Shown: piece after piece, positions 51,757 through 62,025 of the stretch
Layout of the letters: each line of letters opens with the position of its first letter
Position numbering within the stretch: position 1 is the first letter of the stretch
Assembly: GCA_025452255.1 (NCBI GenBank)
Contig: CP104974.1
Coordinates: 1,861,001 to 1,925,000, forward strand
Source: Devosia sp. A8/3-2
Lineage (GTDB): Bacteria; Pseudomonadota; Alphaproteobacteria; Rhizobiales; Devosiaceae
Length of the DNA: 64,000 nt
Direction of reading: 5' to 3'
The notes under the pieces: model-generated
Seen by the model: only the letters and a program-made list of their open reading frames with translations
Told to the model about the DNA's origin: nothing
Database searches by the model: none
Program-made: the position numbers and the translations under genes

Positions 51757-52976
51757 CTATCCGCCGGGCAGCGGGCCCAGGAGTAACAAGATTGTCGGGA
51801 AACCGGGAACAGATGGCGTGACCCAGCGCAGCGCCCGGCCGCGGCCGAATGATTGCGCCTTGCCGTCAGCTGCCAATTCTTCAAGTGCGCTGCACGGTGC
51901 GGGCACTGGCGCCGAGTGCGATTGCCGGGGCGGAGCTGGACCGGGCCTCGCCATCGGCGAGCAGGGCGAGGATTCCGGCGTGGCGCTCTTCAAGGGGTGG
52001 TGCCAGCAGGATGACGTCGCGCTTGTGAGCGGGCTTCAGCACGAAGCCACGCTTGGTTGCGGCCACATCGGCCAATGGGCGGAGCAGGGCGCGCAAGCGG
52101 CCGATTTCGACCCGCAGGCGGGCGCGATGCGATCTCGTCAGCATGCCCGGCGCCAAAGGCGCGGACGAGAAGCACGTCTCGGGCGACATCATGGGGCCGA
52201 GCCTCGGCGAGTGCACGGGCAAGCGCGAAGAGCACCGGGCGGGTGGCAAGGGAAATTACAGTCTGGGGGCCGCGCACCACGTTGCGGCTGGCATCGACGA
52301 TCAAGGCGTTTGAGGCCAGCACGATCTCGATTTCGTCGATGCGCAGGATGCGTTGCTCGTCGCGGGCAATCAGGCGGGCGGCCGGAGCGTCCAGCATGGC
52401 GGAGGCGTTGTCGACTTCCGCCGGGAGCGCCGCAATGCCGGACTGGCGGGCGGCCAGATGGGCTTGGGCAAGCGCGTCACGCGCCGCTGCTGCCTGCAGG
52501 CGGCGCATGGCGATGCCGGCAATGATCATCTCGTGGGCGGCAATGAGGGCGGGCGGCAGCGGCGCGGGAGCAAGGGCACCCAGTTGGCGCTCAGCCTCGT
52601 CTAGGCGGCCGAGCAGGAGCAGGCGACGCGCCTCAAGATGGAGCGCGTGGGTTGCGTTGATGTGATCGCCGCGCGCCTCCAAGGTGGAGCGTGCCTTGGC
52701 GAGCGTAGCTTCTGGCCAACCCGAGTCGCGCGATACGAAGGCGATCTCGGCCTCGGCGACGATGCACCGGGCACGGGCGATGGCTTCGCCGGGGCCGAAG
52801 GCGTGTGCCGCGCTCTTCAGTAGCGTTTTGGCCCGGACGAAGTCGCCCAACTGTGCCATGGCGATACCGCGCAAGGCCAGTGCCGGGGCGTCATCGCGCA
52901 GGGCCACCCGGTTCAGCGCGCCGAGGATGTCACCGGTCGCCAGAGCCCGCGCGGCGGCCGCGATCAGGGCGTCCAT
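51757..52976 (-). CDS. TPR-containing regulator with C-terminal winged-helix (frameshifted)
   Basis: The N-terminal 180 residues are TPR-like helix pairs (ARALATGDILGALNRVALRD, LARARCIVAEAEIAF..). The C-terminal part reads RARLRVEIGRLRALLRPLADVAATKRGFVL, the effector-domain pattern of OmpR/SARP-like regulators, then ERHAGILALLADGEA..ALAIALGASARTVQRTLEELAADGKAQSFGRGRALRW, a second helix-turn-helix. A break near 52135 joins the two. About 406 codons. It likely controls the propeller gene 33 bp downstream. Confidence 0.65.
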
Positions 52977-53065
52977 TGAAATCCCGCCACACTTGTAACT
53001 CCCACCCTAGAACGGTCCGACCCTAGTCTTGTCGCATCGAAACGGCCAAGCACAGGAGAATTGCA

Positions 53066-53513
53066 ATGCCGGACATTCTGCACAGGATTGGTATCAAGTC
53101 GTCTTCCACCCGGGAAGCTTATGCGGCGCTCAACAGTATTGACGGCCTTGCCGGCTGGTGGACGAACGACACAAAGGGTGAGACCGAGGTCGGGGGCGAA
53201 TTGCGATTCCGCTTCGGCGCCGCGGGTGGGTTCGACATGAAGGTGCTCGCGCTCGAACCGGGGAAGCGGGTGCTTTGGGAAGTGATCGACGGGCCGGCTG
53301 AATGGATCGGCACCGGGATCAGTTTCTGATCTCAAGCAGGAGGACGACTACGCCATCGTCCTGTTCAAACATATGGGCTGGAAGGAGCCGGTGGAGTTCA
53401 TGCACCACTGCAGCACCAAGTGGGGTACCTTTCTGATGAGCCTGAAGGCCCTGATCGACACGGGCAAGGGGCTGCCCCATCCCCATGACGTGTTGATCGA
53501 CAATTGGAAATAG
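53066..53513 (+). CDS. SRPBCC/AHSA1-family protein (one frameshift)
   Basis: MPDILHRIGIKSSSTREAYAALNSIDGLAGWWTNDTKG..GGELRFRFG, the START-like AHSA1 pattern. The break at 53324-53329 (TTCTGA for TTCGAT) restores ISFDLKQEDDYAIVLFKHMGWKEPVEFMHHCSTKWGTFLMSLK and a stop at 53511. About 149 residues. Ligand unknown; often stress-linked. Divergent from the TPR regulator. Confidence 0.85.
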
Positions 53514-53956
53514 CTCCAACCGGGAGATGAAAGATGATCCCCGCACCGTTCCATTTCAGCAATATTACCCGCGAGGCCTGCATCCATCCCGATGTTGCGG
53601 CCGAAATAGAGGCAGCGCCGCCGGGAGGGCGACAAGCATAGCCCCACGCGGCCGCATCCGTTGGCGGCACTGACCCAGCGACTATTGCCCGAGCGACGTG
53701 CGCGGCATGACTGGTCTGGCACACCCGCCGAATAGTTTTCGGGGTGAGACCCCGGAGCACCGCGTATGCGGAGGCATACCCCCACCCTGCTCGAGCACGG
53801 ACTTAGCAAGGGCTAAGTCCTATCTCGCTTCCTTGCCATTCGAGCATAGCTCTCATGGCCTTCTCCCCTCAAATCGCTCCACCGGAGCGATTTGCCCTGC
53901 GGGACGGCTCGAAGCCCACAAGGGGGAGGGTGGACGACTGAGGGGCTGGGCGCTTG
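53514..53956. other. Gap with possible decayed gene start
   Basis: About 440 bp. A frame from 53534 (MIPAPFHFSNITREACIHPDV) has an RBS (GGGAGATGAAAG) but stops after 35 residues, so it may be the start of a lost gene. The rest has intergenic hairpin fragments (CGAATAGTTTTCGG-type, CCCTC-rich). Confidence 0.4.
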
Positions 53957-54994
53957 TTAAGCCAGCGCCTTGTCCACCGCCGGCTTGACCACCGTGCCGT
54001 AGAGTTCGATGGCTTTCATGACCTTGTCGTGCGGCAGGGTGCCGACGCTGAATTGCAGGCCGAAGCGGTCATGCTTGAACCATTCGTGCTGCATCAGGAT
54101 CTTGTCGATGACTTCCGGGGCGAGCCCATGAAATAGGCGCCGTTGGGAGTGGCGCCGGCGTCAGAACTGGGCGCGGGTGGTGGGCGGCCAGCCGCGTTCC
54201 TTGCCGATGCGGCTCATGGCTTCGCTATGGGCGGGGAAGGCGATGTCGTGGGCATCCTGGCTGTCGGCGGCGATGAAGCCATGCGAGCTGATGCCAACGG
54301 GCAGGGCTTTGGGATCGCGCCCGGTCTTTTCGGCGGTTTCGCGGTAAAATTCGACCAGTGGGGCGAACTGGCGCGGCTGGCCGCCGATGATGGCGATCAT
54401 CAGGGGCAGGCCATAATAGGCGGCGCGGGCCACCGAGGTGGGCGTGCCGCCCACGGCGATCCAGAGCGGAATGGGTTGTTGCACCGGCTCGGGGTAGATG
54501 GCGATGCCGGGGATGGGCTTGGTGTGGGCGCTGCCCGGCCGGGTGACCTTGCCGCCTTCGCGAATCTTGAGCAGCATTTCAAGCTTTTCCTCGAACAGCG
54601 CGTCGTAATCGTTGAGGTCGAGCCCGAACAGGGGGAAGCTCTCGATGAACGAGCCGCGGCCGGCCATGATCTCGGCGCGGCCATTGCTGAGATTATCAAG
54701 CGTGGCAAATTGCTGGTAGACGCGGATCGGATCTTCCGAACTCAGCACCGTTACGGCAGTGGAGAGGCGGATCGACTTGGTGCGGGCGGCAGCAGCGGCG
54801 AGGATGGTGACGGGCGCCGAGGCGGCGAAGTCGGGACGGTGGTGCTCGCCCGAGCCGTAGAAGGACAGGCCGAGCTGGTCGGCCAGCTCGATTTCCTCAA
54901 GCAGATCCTTGAGGCGTTCGGCGGGACTTTGCAGACGGCCGCCATTGAGCGGGTCCGGGGTATTTTCGGCGAAGGAATAGAGTCCGAGTTCCAT
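53957..54994 (-). CDS. Luciferase-like (LLM) flavin-dependent oxidoreductase (one frameshift)
   Basis: An FMN/F420-type TIM-barrel monooxygenase. [15 protein letters not shown] start, [61 protein letters not shown]. The break at 54161-54166 (TCAGAA on the plus strand) joins [28 protein letters not shown], ending [11 protein letters not shown]. About 346 residues. Substrate unknown. Confidence 0.88.
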
Positions 54995-55109
54995 GATGTG
55001 ACCTCTTGTGTTGCTGCAGACATGGCCTGCGGCAGCTACAGGATCAAGAACGCACATGGGTGTAACTGGTGGAGAGGCCGAGGGGCCGGTGTTTGCGGAG
55101 GCAGACCCT

Positions 55110-55165
55110 CACCCGTTTCGGCCTGACGGCCGGTCCACCCTCTCCCTCAAGGGGAGAGGGGAGGC
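55110..55165. repeat. Intergenic hairpin repeat
   Basis: CCACCCTCTCCCTCAAGGGG and its inverted partner, the same family as at 27211-27241. Confidence 0.5.
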
Positions 55166-55177
55166 ATTGTGCCTAAG

Positions 55178-55871
55178 TCAGACGTTGCTGCCGGACGGGG
55201 TATAGGCCCGAGGAGCGGCGGGCGTCTGGACGGGTTCCGGGCTTTTCTCGCCGGCTGCTTTGTGGATTTCGGCGACGAGGGCCGGGGCGAGCTTGAGTTT
55301 GCTGGCCGGGGCATCGAGATAGGCGCGCTCGGCGGCGGTGTCGGCTGTGATGGCGATGAGGGAGGCCGCGTAGATTTCGGTGGCGTGCTCGGGCGTATCA
55401 GCGCGGGCGACGACGGCGTTGATGTCGAGCGGGCTTGAGAGTTCGTCAGAACACCCGGGCTTTTTCCTCGGCGCTGAGGGACATGCCTTCGAGCTTGGTG
55501 AAGATGGCTTCCTTTTCATCGGCATCGATGCGGCCATCGGCCTTGGCGGCGGCGATCATGGCGCGGACCAGCGTCTTGCCGAGTTCTTCCCGGGCGTTCT
55601 GATCGGCCGGGGAGGGAATGAAGGCATCCTGCGACGGCTGCTGAGCGGCCGCCGCACCGAGCTGGTTCTGTTGGTAATTCTGCCGGGCCTTGTAGGCGAG
55701 GCCGCCAACGGCCGCTACGGCGCCGATCTTGACGGCATTGCCGGCCAGCTTGCCGAGGCCCCCGCCGCTGAGCAGCATGCCGGCGGCCGGGCCTGCGGCA
55801 CCCGTCATGGCGGTGCGCTGGGTGTTCTGGTCGGTCTGGAGGGCTTTGACGATCTGATCGATGTTGAACAT
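55178..55871 (-). CDS. DUF533/YebE-type TerB-like protein (one frameshift)
   Basis: MFNIDQIVKALQTDQNTQRTAMTG, a Gly-rich segment with a weak membrane helix (AVKIGAVAAVGGLAYKARQNY), then a TerB-like domain AMIAAAKADGRIDADEKEAIFTKLEGMSLSAEE. The break at 55446-55451 (TCAGAA on the plus strand) joins DELSSPLDINAVVARADTPEHATEIYAASL. About 231 residues, the DUF533 size. Function unknown, inner membrane associated. Confidence 0.88.
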
Positions 55872-55938
55872 TGGCGTTCCCTTGTTTGTGTCCCGGGACG
55901 GAGATGGGCATCGAATGCGGCCGTCGCAAGGCGCAAAG

Positions 55939-55967
55939 GAAAGGCCCCGGACGTGCCGGGGCCTTTT
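55939..55967. terminator. Bidirectional terminator
   Basis: AAAGGCCCCGG / CCGGGGCCTTTTT, 11-bp stem, 5-base loop. It ends the minus-strand gene at 56012-56368 and lies upstream of the DUF533 gene. Confidence 0.8.
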
Positions 55968-56011
55968 TATGCCATCGGAGGGAGGGCCGAGGGCAATGAG
56001 AGCAATTGTTG

Positions 56012-56368
56012 TTACATCGCCGGGGCTGGCGTTGCCGGATCAGCGGCCGGGGCCGGAGTGGCCGGTTCGGCAGCAGGAGCCGGAGTAGCCGGTTCAACCG
56101 CAGGGGCAGCGTCAGTAGGCGCCGGAGTTGCGGCCGGGGCCGCCGGAGCTTCCGTCATTGGGGTGGGAGCCGTGGTTTCAGTTGCGGGGGCAGTGCCGGT
56201 GGCCGGGGTCGATGGACCAGAATTGGCCGAGAAGACCGGGTAGCCGATAGCCAGCAGTGCCAAGGCGACGATGATGCCAACGAACCAGCCCGTTCCGCTG
56301 CTCTCGCGCGTATAAACGGTACGGTTGCCATCGTTGGTATAAACGGTATCGTGGTCAGGGTTAGCCAT
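56012..56368 (-). CDS. Single-pass membrane protein with Pro/Ala-rich tail
   Basis: Intact, 118 residues. A short cytosolic N-terminus (MANPDHDTVYTNDGNRTVYTRE), one membrane helix (WFVGIIVALALLAIGYPVFSA), then about 60 residues of PAPAAEPATP-type repeats outside. No family recognised; such tails often bind or span the cell wall. A terminator follows at 55939-55967. Confidence 0.7.
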   Translation of the reverse strand: MANPDHDTVYTNDGNRTVYTRESSGTGWFVGIIVALALLAIGYPVFSANSGPSTPATGTAPATETTAPTPMTEAPAAPAATPAPTDAAPAVEPATPAPAAEPATPAPAADPATPAPAM

Positions 56369-56548
56369 GAGTTCGCTCCTTTGTTTCACCGTAGGAAAGA
56401 AACGCGGGCTTTTTGTTTTCGTTCCCATTTACGTGATCACGCTATTCCAGACCGCGAGGCGGCCGGAATAGTGGTGATGATTCAAGGGATTGGTGATCAG
56501 GAAAATTCAGCCCAGAGCGCGCTTTTTGCTCGTCTGGCCCGTTATTTT

Positions 56549-57067
56549 TCACAGATCTGGCGATTTTTCCTTGCCGGACGGCTTTCTGGAGATGCGATCG
56601 ATCAGTGCGAGGAACAGGGCCGAAGCAATGAACACCAGATGGATGATGGTGTACCACATGATGTTCTGGGTGGTGTATTGCGGCACGTTGAGGAAGATTT
56701 GCAGCAGGTGGATCGAGGAGATCGCGACAATGGTGGAGGCGACCTTGATCTTGAGGGAGCCGGAATCGATCTGGCCGAGCCAGTGCACGTCGCCGCCATC
56801 ATCGAACCGGGAGACATAGTTCTCGTAGCCGGAGATGATGACCATTACGACAAGGCTGGCGATCAGCGCCGCGTCGATCAGGCTGAGCACCTTCAGGATG
56901 GTTTCGGTCTCGTCCATGCCCATCATGTGGGAGGCAAAATCCCAGAGCTTGAAGGCAAAGGTGACGGCATAGAGCGCCAGTGCGATCCCCGGGCCGATGT
57001 AGAAAACCACCAGCAACCAGCGTGACGCCGGGATGATGTTTTCGAGGAAAAGTTCCAGCTGCTTCAT
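56549..57067 (-). CDS. yqhA: UPF0114/YqhA-family membrane protein
   Basis: Intact, 172 residues. Four membrane helices (ASRWLLVVFYIGPGIALALYAV; VLSLIDAALIASLVVMVIISGYENYVSRF; VASTIVAISSIHLLQIFLNV; MWYTIIHLVFIASALFLALIDRI). The GYENYVSRFD loop is the family signature. Function unknown. Confidence 0.92.
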   Translation of the reverse strand: MKQLELFLENIIPASRWLLVVFYIGPGIALALYAVTFAFKLWDFASHMMGMDETETILKVLSLIDAALIASLVVMVIISGYENYVSRFDDGGDVHWLGQIDSGSLKIKVASTIVAISSIHLLQIFLNVPQYTTQNIMWYTIIHLVFIASALFLALIDRISRKPSGKEKSPDL

Positions 57068-57144
57068 GTCGCGCTCCGGTGGGCGGGGAAGCCATAGCGG
57101 TTTTTGAGGCGGTGGCAAGGTGGGTGCGCGGGTGGCCTGACAAC

Positions 57145-57172
57145 AAAAAGGCCGGGCTGGTGCCCGGCCTTC
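57145..57172 (-). terminator. Intrinsic terminator of the OmpA-family gene
   Basis: AAGGCCGGGC..GCCCGGCCTTTTTG on the minus strand, a 10-bp stem with TTTTTGTT tail, about 20 bp beyond the stop. Confidence 0.85.
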
Positions 57173-57191
57173 ATATTTGCTGTGGCGGCGC

Positions 57192-59512
57192 CTAGTTGTT
57201 GGCGACGGTGATCAGCGGCGTGATGCGGCGGATCGTGACGCGGCGGTTTTCGCGCTCGCCAAGTTCGGTACGGATCTTGAGGTAGCGTTCGCCATAGCCA
57301 CGGGTGGCCAGGTTTTCCGGCGGCACGCCGTAGAAGTCGGTCAGGATGCGGGCGACGGTGGCCGCACGCAGATCCGAAAGCTGCAAGTTGGAGATTTCCG
57401 AACCCACCGCATCGGTATGACCTTCGATGAGGAAGGTTTCACCTGGATTGCTGGCCAGCAGCTGCAACATGCCATTGGCAACGCTGGAGAGCGCGCCGAC
57501 TCGGTCGCGGCTGATGGTGGCGGCACCGGTGTCGAAGGTCAGGCCACCCACCTCGAGCTTGCGCACGCTGTCACGGACGCGGGAAGAGCGCTTGACCTCA
57601 TCGATCGAATAAAGACGGGCAACCTGCTCGACCGGGGGCTGGCGGAAGAAGACTTCAACCTGCTGGTCATTGGCATTGCGAGAGTCGAGCACGTAATCCT
57701 GCACCGGGATATTGAGCCGGAGCGGGGGCAGATCGAGGCCCGGATCACGCCATTCGAGCAGCTGGTCGTCATAGCGGTCATCGAAATAGGCAAGCACATA
57801 TTCGCGGCCATCCGGGGTGAAGCGCGAACGGCGCAGGATATCGCCGTTGCGATTGCGGACAGTAACGATCTGGCTGCCATCCGGCCGCGTCACGGTTTCG
57901 CGGGTGCGGCCTCGGCTCAGCTGTTCGTAGAAGACCTCGTCGGCACCCGGATCATAGAAGCGATCCGTGTCTCGGCCGAGGGTGTTGACGATCAGCTGGG
58001 TGCCAATCTGCAGAATAACTCGGGTCAGGGCATCACCGAACCCGGCTTGCTGAATGACGGTGTTGTTCTGCGTATTGTCCTGCTGGTTGATGACGGTGTT
58101 GTTCTGCGTGTTGTTGGTGGTGTTGTTCACCGTCGTATTGTTGTTGACGATGTTGTTGGTCACGTTGGTCTGATTGATGATCGTGACGTTCTGCGGCACC
58201 TGCTGAGGTTCCAGAGCCCGGATTTCAACCTTCTGGCCTTCTTCCTGAACGGCAGAGCGCAGGGCAGCTTCCTCGGGGACCTCGAAGGCGGCCTGAGCGG
58301 CAGCGTCGTCAACCGGGGAGGCGCCGGCGGGGTTTCGGGAACCGGCTGCGGCTGGGCCTCGACTGCGGGCTGGCCTTCTACGGCCGGGGTAGCCTCGACG
58401 TCCTTGGCGCTATCGAGCACCGGGGCAATCTGCTCCTGGGTAATACCTTCGGGCAGGGTTTCGATGACCTCGGTGGGCTCGGCTGGCAAGGTTTCGGCTG
58501 CCGGAGGCTGGGCCGGATCGATCGCAGGCTGTTCCGCCGGGGCTGTGGGCTGCTCAGTCGGTGCTGCCGGCTGGATGCCGGGCACGGCAGGCAGGGACAG
58601 GCCATAGGTGGCCGGGCATGCGTCGATATCGCTATTGCCAGTCTGGGCGCAGAGCGCGGCGATCTGGTTGCGGGCGCCATCGATCTGGGCTTGTGCGGCG
58701 GCAGCGTCGCCACCCGACATCAAGTCGGCCACGGCGGCGTTGTAGATGTCCACACGGGCGCGCAGATCGGCAGAGATATCGACCCGGGCAGCGGGCTGTT
58801 CTGGAGCAGGTTGCTCGACGGCAGGTTGCTCGGCAGGAGCGGGGGCCTCGACCGGTGCGGGCTGTTCAGCCGGGGTTTCCGCAGGTGCGGGCTGTTCGGT
58901 CGGAGCTTCTACGGGAGCAGGCTGTTCGGCAGGCGCAGGAGCCTCAACCGGGGCTGGCGCAGGTTCTTCGGCGGGAGCGGGTTCAGCCGCTGGCTGCTCG
59001 ACGGGAGCAGGCTCGGGTGCGGGTTGCTCGGCAGGAGCGGCCTCAGGGGCGGGCTCTGGAGCAGGGGCGGGTTCGGGCGCTGGCTCGGCAGCCGGTGCGG
59101 GCTGTTCGGCTGCGGGTTCAGGAACCGGTGCAGGCTGTTCTGGTGCCGGTGCAGGCTGTTCTGGTGCCGGCTCAGGCGCAACTTCAGGGGCCGGAGCCGC
59201 TTCGGGAGCAGGCTCTGGAGCTGGCTCTGGAGCTGGCGCAGGTTCCGGCGCTGGAGCCGGTTCTGGCTCAGGTGCGGGTTCGGGGGCTGGGGCCGGCTCG
59301 GGTGCCGGGGCAGGTTCTGGCGCGGCCTCGGGCTCGGGCGCCGCTTCGGCAGGAGCGGCCGGCTGGGCGGCGATACATTCCTCGATGGTGGTGAAGCCCG
59401 CGTCGACGCATTGCTGCGGGAGCTGCGGCGCGTTCTGGGCGAAAACGGCAAGCGGCGCTGCTGTGAGCAGCGTCAAGCTTGAACCGGTCAGGAGCCAATT
59501 TCTGAGGCGCAT
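57192..59512 (-). CDS. Large OmpA-family protein with Pro/Ala-rich and Asn-rich tracts (one frameshift)
   Basis: About 773 codons. Signal peptide (LLTGSSLTLLTAAPLAVFAQ), a C-x-x-x-C-containing segment, then a roughly 170-residue tract of EPAPAPEPA-type repeats (59370-58790), a middle domain, and a second tract rich in Asn/Thr (NNIVNNNTTVNNTTNNTQNN, 58055-58190). A conserved block DGREYVLAYFDDRYDDQLLEW follows. C-terminal OmpA domain: LTFDTGAATIS, FLIEGHTDAVGSEISNLQLSDLRAATVARIL, YGVPPENL, ENRRVTIRRITPL. The break is near 58320. Probably anchors outer membrane to peptidoglycan. Confidence 0.85.
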
Positions 59513-59760
59513 TGTTCTTATCCTTCTTGTCGACTGATCGGGTGGACGTTGGGCACCAGCATCACTGTTCAATCTGAACGCTGTGTGAATGGGGTCAACA
59601 GGCGGTAAATACCGATCTCCTCCCAGAGAATGCCCAGAACGCGGCAGTTTGCGCATATGTTCCACAATGAGCTGCCGGGCCGGTACCGGGCAGATCATGG
59701 CACGAATTGGGCGGACCGTGGTGGCGATGACGCGGACTTCGTGCTAGTCCCGACTCCAAC

Positions 59761-60182
59761 ATGCACCAAGCCATCGAAACGACAACGATCGAGACGCGGG
59801 GCCGGGGGCTCTATGAGATCAGCCATGCTGTGCGGGACTTTGTCAGTGGAGCCGGGGTCGCGACGGGGCTGCTGACGGTCTACGTCAAGCACACCTCCTG
59901 CTCGCTGCTGATCCGAGAAAATGCCGATAGCGACGTGCAGACCGATCTCAACGGCTTTTTTGCCCGGCTGGTGCCCGAGGGCATGGACTGGCTGGTGCAT
60001 AATGCCGAGGGACCGGACGATATGCCCGCCCATATCAAGGCGGCGCTGACGCAGACTTCGATCGGCATTCCGGTGGCCGATGGCCAGCCGGTGTTTGGCA
60101 CTGGCAGGGGCTTTATCTGTTCGAGCACCGGAGGCGGCCGCATCGGCGCGAGGTGGTGCTGCATATTATCGGGGATGCTTGA
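59761..60182 (+). CDS. yjbQ: YjbQ family protein (secondary thiamine-phosphate synthase-like; one frameshift)
   Basis: TTIETRGRGLYEISHAV, TGLLTVYVKHTSCSLLI, MPAHIKAALTQTSIGIPVADG and, after a break at 60100-60104 (CACTGG for CACCTGG), GTWQGLYLFEHRRRPHRREVVLHIIGDA. The family consensus LIQENAD reads LIRENAD here from CCGAG (59913-59917), another probable CCAGG error. 140 residues. It has weak thiamine-phosphate synthase activity in E. coli; the real role is unclear. Its TGA overlaps the tauE-like ATG. Confidence 0.9.
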
Positions 60183-61012
60183 TGGATTGGACGCTGGCGG
60201 CCACCTATTGGCCGTTCGTGCTGGGGCTGATGGTGACGGGCGTGGCGTCAGGCATAGCGGCGGGGCTATTGGGCATTGGCGGGGGCGCCATCATCGTGCC
60301 GGCGCTGTCTACGTCGCTGATGGTCTCGGGCTATGACAGCGATGTGGTGCAGCATGTGGCTGTGGGCACGTCGCTGGCCATCATCATCCCCACCGGCATC
60401 ATGAGTGCGCGGGCCCATTTCAAGCGCAGGGCGCTCGATATGAAGGTGCTGCGGCTATGGGTGCCGTTCATCGTTGCCGGCACGCTGATTGGCGGGCTGA
60501 TGGCGGGGTGGTTCTCGGGCGATGTGCTGCGCATCGTCTTTGCGGTTATGGCCTTCGTGATCGCGGCCAATATCGTTTCCGGGTTCCAGACCAAGCTGAT
60601 GGGGCATTTGCACGGCTCGTCGCTGACGCACCGCGTCTCGGCCTTCGTGGTGGGCTATATTTCAGCGCTGATGGGGATTGGCGGGGGATCGCTGACCGTG
60701 CCGACGCTGGTGGCGTTCGGATCGAGCATGCATGCTGCAGTGGGCACGTCGGCCGGTATCGGGGTGGCGATTGCCATTTCGGGGACGATCGGCTTCGTGA
60801 TTTCGGGCTGGGGTGTCGCGGGCCTGCCGCCGCTGAGCCCGGGCTATGTCAACTTCGGTGGCGTTGCTGCTGGTGGCGGTGCTGGCGGCGGTTTTGCGCC
60901 GGTGGGCGCGGCGCTGGCGCATCGGCTGGACCAGAAGACGCTGAAATATGTGTTCGCGGCGTTCCCGGTGGTGGTCGGGCTGAATATGGTTTGGACGGTG
61001 GTGAACGGGTAG
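60182..61012 (+). CDS. TauE/SafE-family sulfite/anion exporter (local double frameshift)
   Basis: About 276 residues, eight membrane helices: GLLGIGGGAIIVPALSTSLMV and MGIGGGSLTVPTLVAFGSSMHAAVGTSAG are the paired TauE signature blocks. Near 60855-60890 the frame reads FGGVAAGGGAGGGF where the family has a hydrophobic helix. The next frame gives VALLLVAVLAAV, so two compensating indels are likely. Overlaps yjbQ by one base (TGATG), so translation is coupled. Confidence 0.9.
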   Translation: MDWTLAATYWPFVLGLMVTGVASGIAAGLLGIGGGAIIVPALSTSLMVSGYDSDVVQHVAVGTSLAIIIPTGIMSARAHFKRRALDMKVLRLWVPFIVAGTLIGGLMAGWFSGDVLRIVFAVMAFVIAANIVSGFQTKLMGHLHGSSLTHRVSAFVVGYISALMGIGGGSLTVPTLVAFGSSMHAAVGTSAGIGVAIAISGTIGFVISGWGVAGLPPLSPGYVNFGGVAAGGGAGGGFAPVGAALAHRLDQKTLKYVFAAFPVVVGLNMVWTVVNG

Positions 61013-61112
61013 CGTTCGTGGCTCGCGCGCAAATTTAGGGTTGGTGGGGGCGGGTGACTACGGAGCCGCCCCCACCGCCCAAGCCCCCTGCAAGAGAGGG
61101 GAAAGGGTTAGG

Positions 61113-61834
61113 TTATTTCGTGGTGTCGGCCAGTTCCCACTGCACGGACACGTTGATGGTGAAGCTCAACTCACCCGACTCGACCGGAACCGGTGCGCCG
61201 GCTTCGGACATCGGCCTTTGCGTACATAGGAGCAGGCTGGGGCTGATTGAAGCCCTGCGACTCGTTAATTGAGTTGATTTCTTCAAGCGCGCTGCCGGCG
61301 ACTTCGGCATAAAGCTCGGCCTTGGTGCGGGCATCGGCAAAAGCCGCCTTGCGGGCTTCGTTATACAGCGCGGACGGATCGGCGACGGCAGAAGCTGACG
61401 CCATTGATGGTGTTGGCGCCGATGGTCACCGACTTGTCGAGGATGGAGCCCGGGGTATCGAGCTTGCGCACCACGACCGTCACGGTGTTGGACACCTGAT
61501 AGCCCCGGATCTTGGGCGGCATGGAATAGCCGTTTTCGTCGCGGGCGTCGGAATAGACATAGTTCGGATTGACCGAGAAGCCCGAGGTCTGGATATCGCG
61601 GGCTTCGATGCCGGATTCCTTGAGCGCGGCGATCAGGTCGGTCATGGCCTTGGTGTTCAGGTCCAGCGCTTCGCGGGCCGTGGCGCCCCGGGTGGTGACG
61701 CCCGAATTGATATAGGCGGTGTCAGGTGCGGCGGTGACTTCACCGCGGCCCTCGATAGAGATCGAGCCCGCATAGGCGGGCACGGCAAAACCGGCAACGA
61801 GAGCAAGAGGGGCGAGCAGGGCAAGGCGACGCAT
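61113..61834 (-). CDS. SIMPL-domain (DUF541) secreted protein (two frameshifts)
   Basis: Signal peptide (MRRLALLAPLALVAGFAVPAYA), then GSISIEGRGEVTAAPDTAYINSGVTTRG and LIAALKESGIEARDIQTSGFSVNPNY, the SIMPL hallmark. Breaks near 61392 (joining AVADPSALYNEARKAAFADARTKAELYAEVAG) and about 61210 (joining EAGAPVPVESGELSFTINVSVQWEL). About 240 residues. Periplasmic, oxidative-stress-linked in some bacteria; mechanism unknown. Same-strand neighbours none. Confidence 0.88.
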
Positions 61835-62025
61835 GGGACACTCCATAATGTGGCGATGGGAGCAATCCCCATCTATTGCGTCAGTATTGCGGCGCCGATG
61901 AACGCAAGTTGAACGTGGATGTGGAAATCGGTTCATAGCAAAAAGTATGACTTTAGCCGTGCCGCACTTGCGCCTCATGGAACCGCCTTGTACTCACTGA
62001 CCTAACATTTTTGGGGAGAGTGGAC

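Noticed and set aside
58561..59537. Long Gly/Ser/Cys-rich and Arg-rich frames opposite the OmpA gene
   Set aside because: They arise from the reverse complement of the Pro/Ala/Glu repeats. The minus strand has the signal peptide and OmpA domain.
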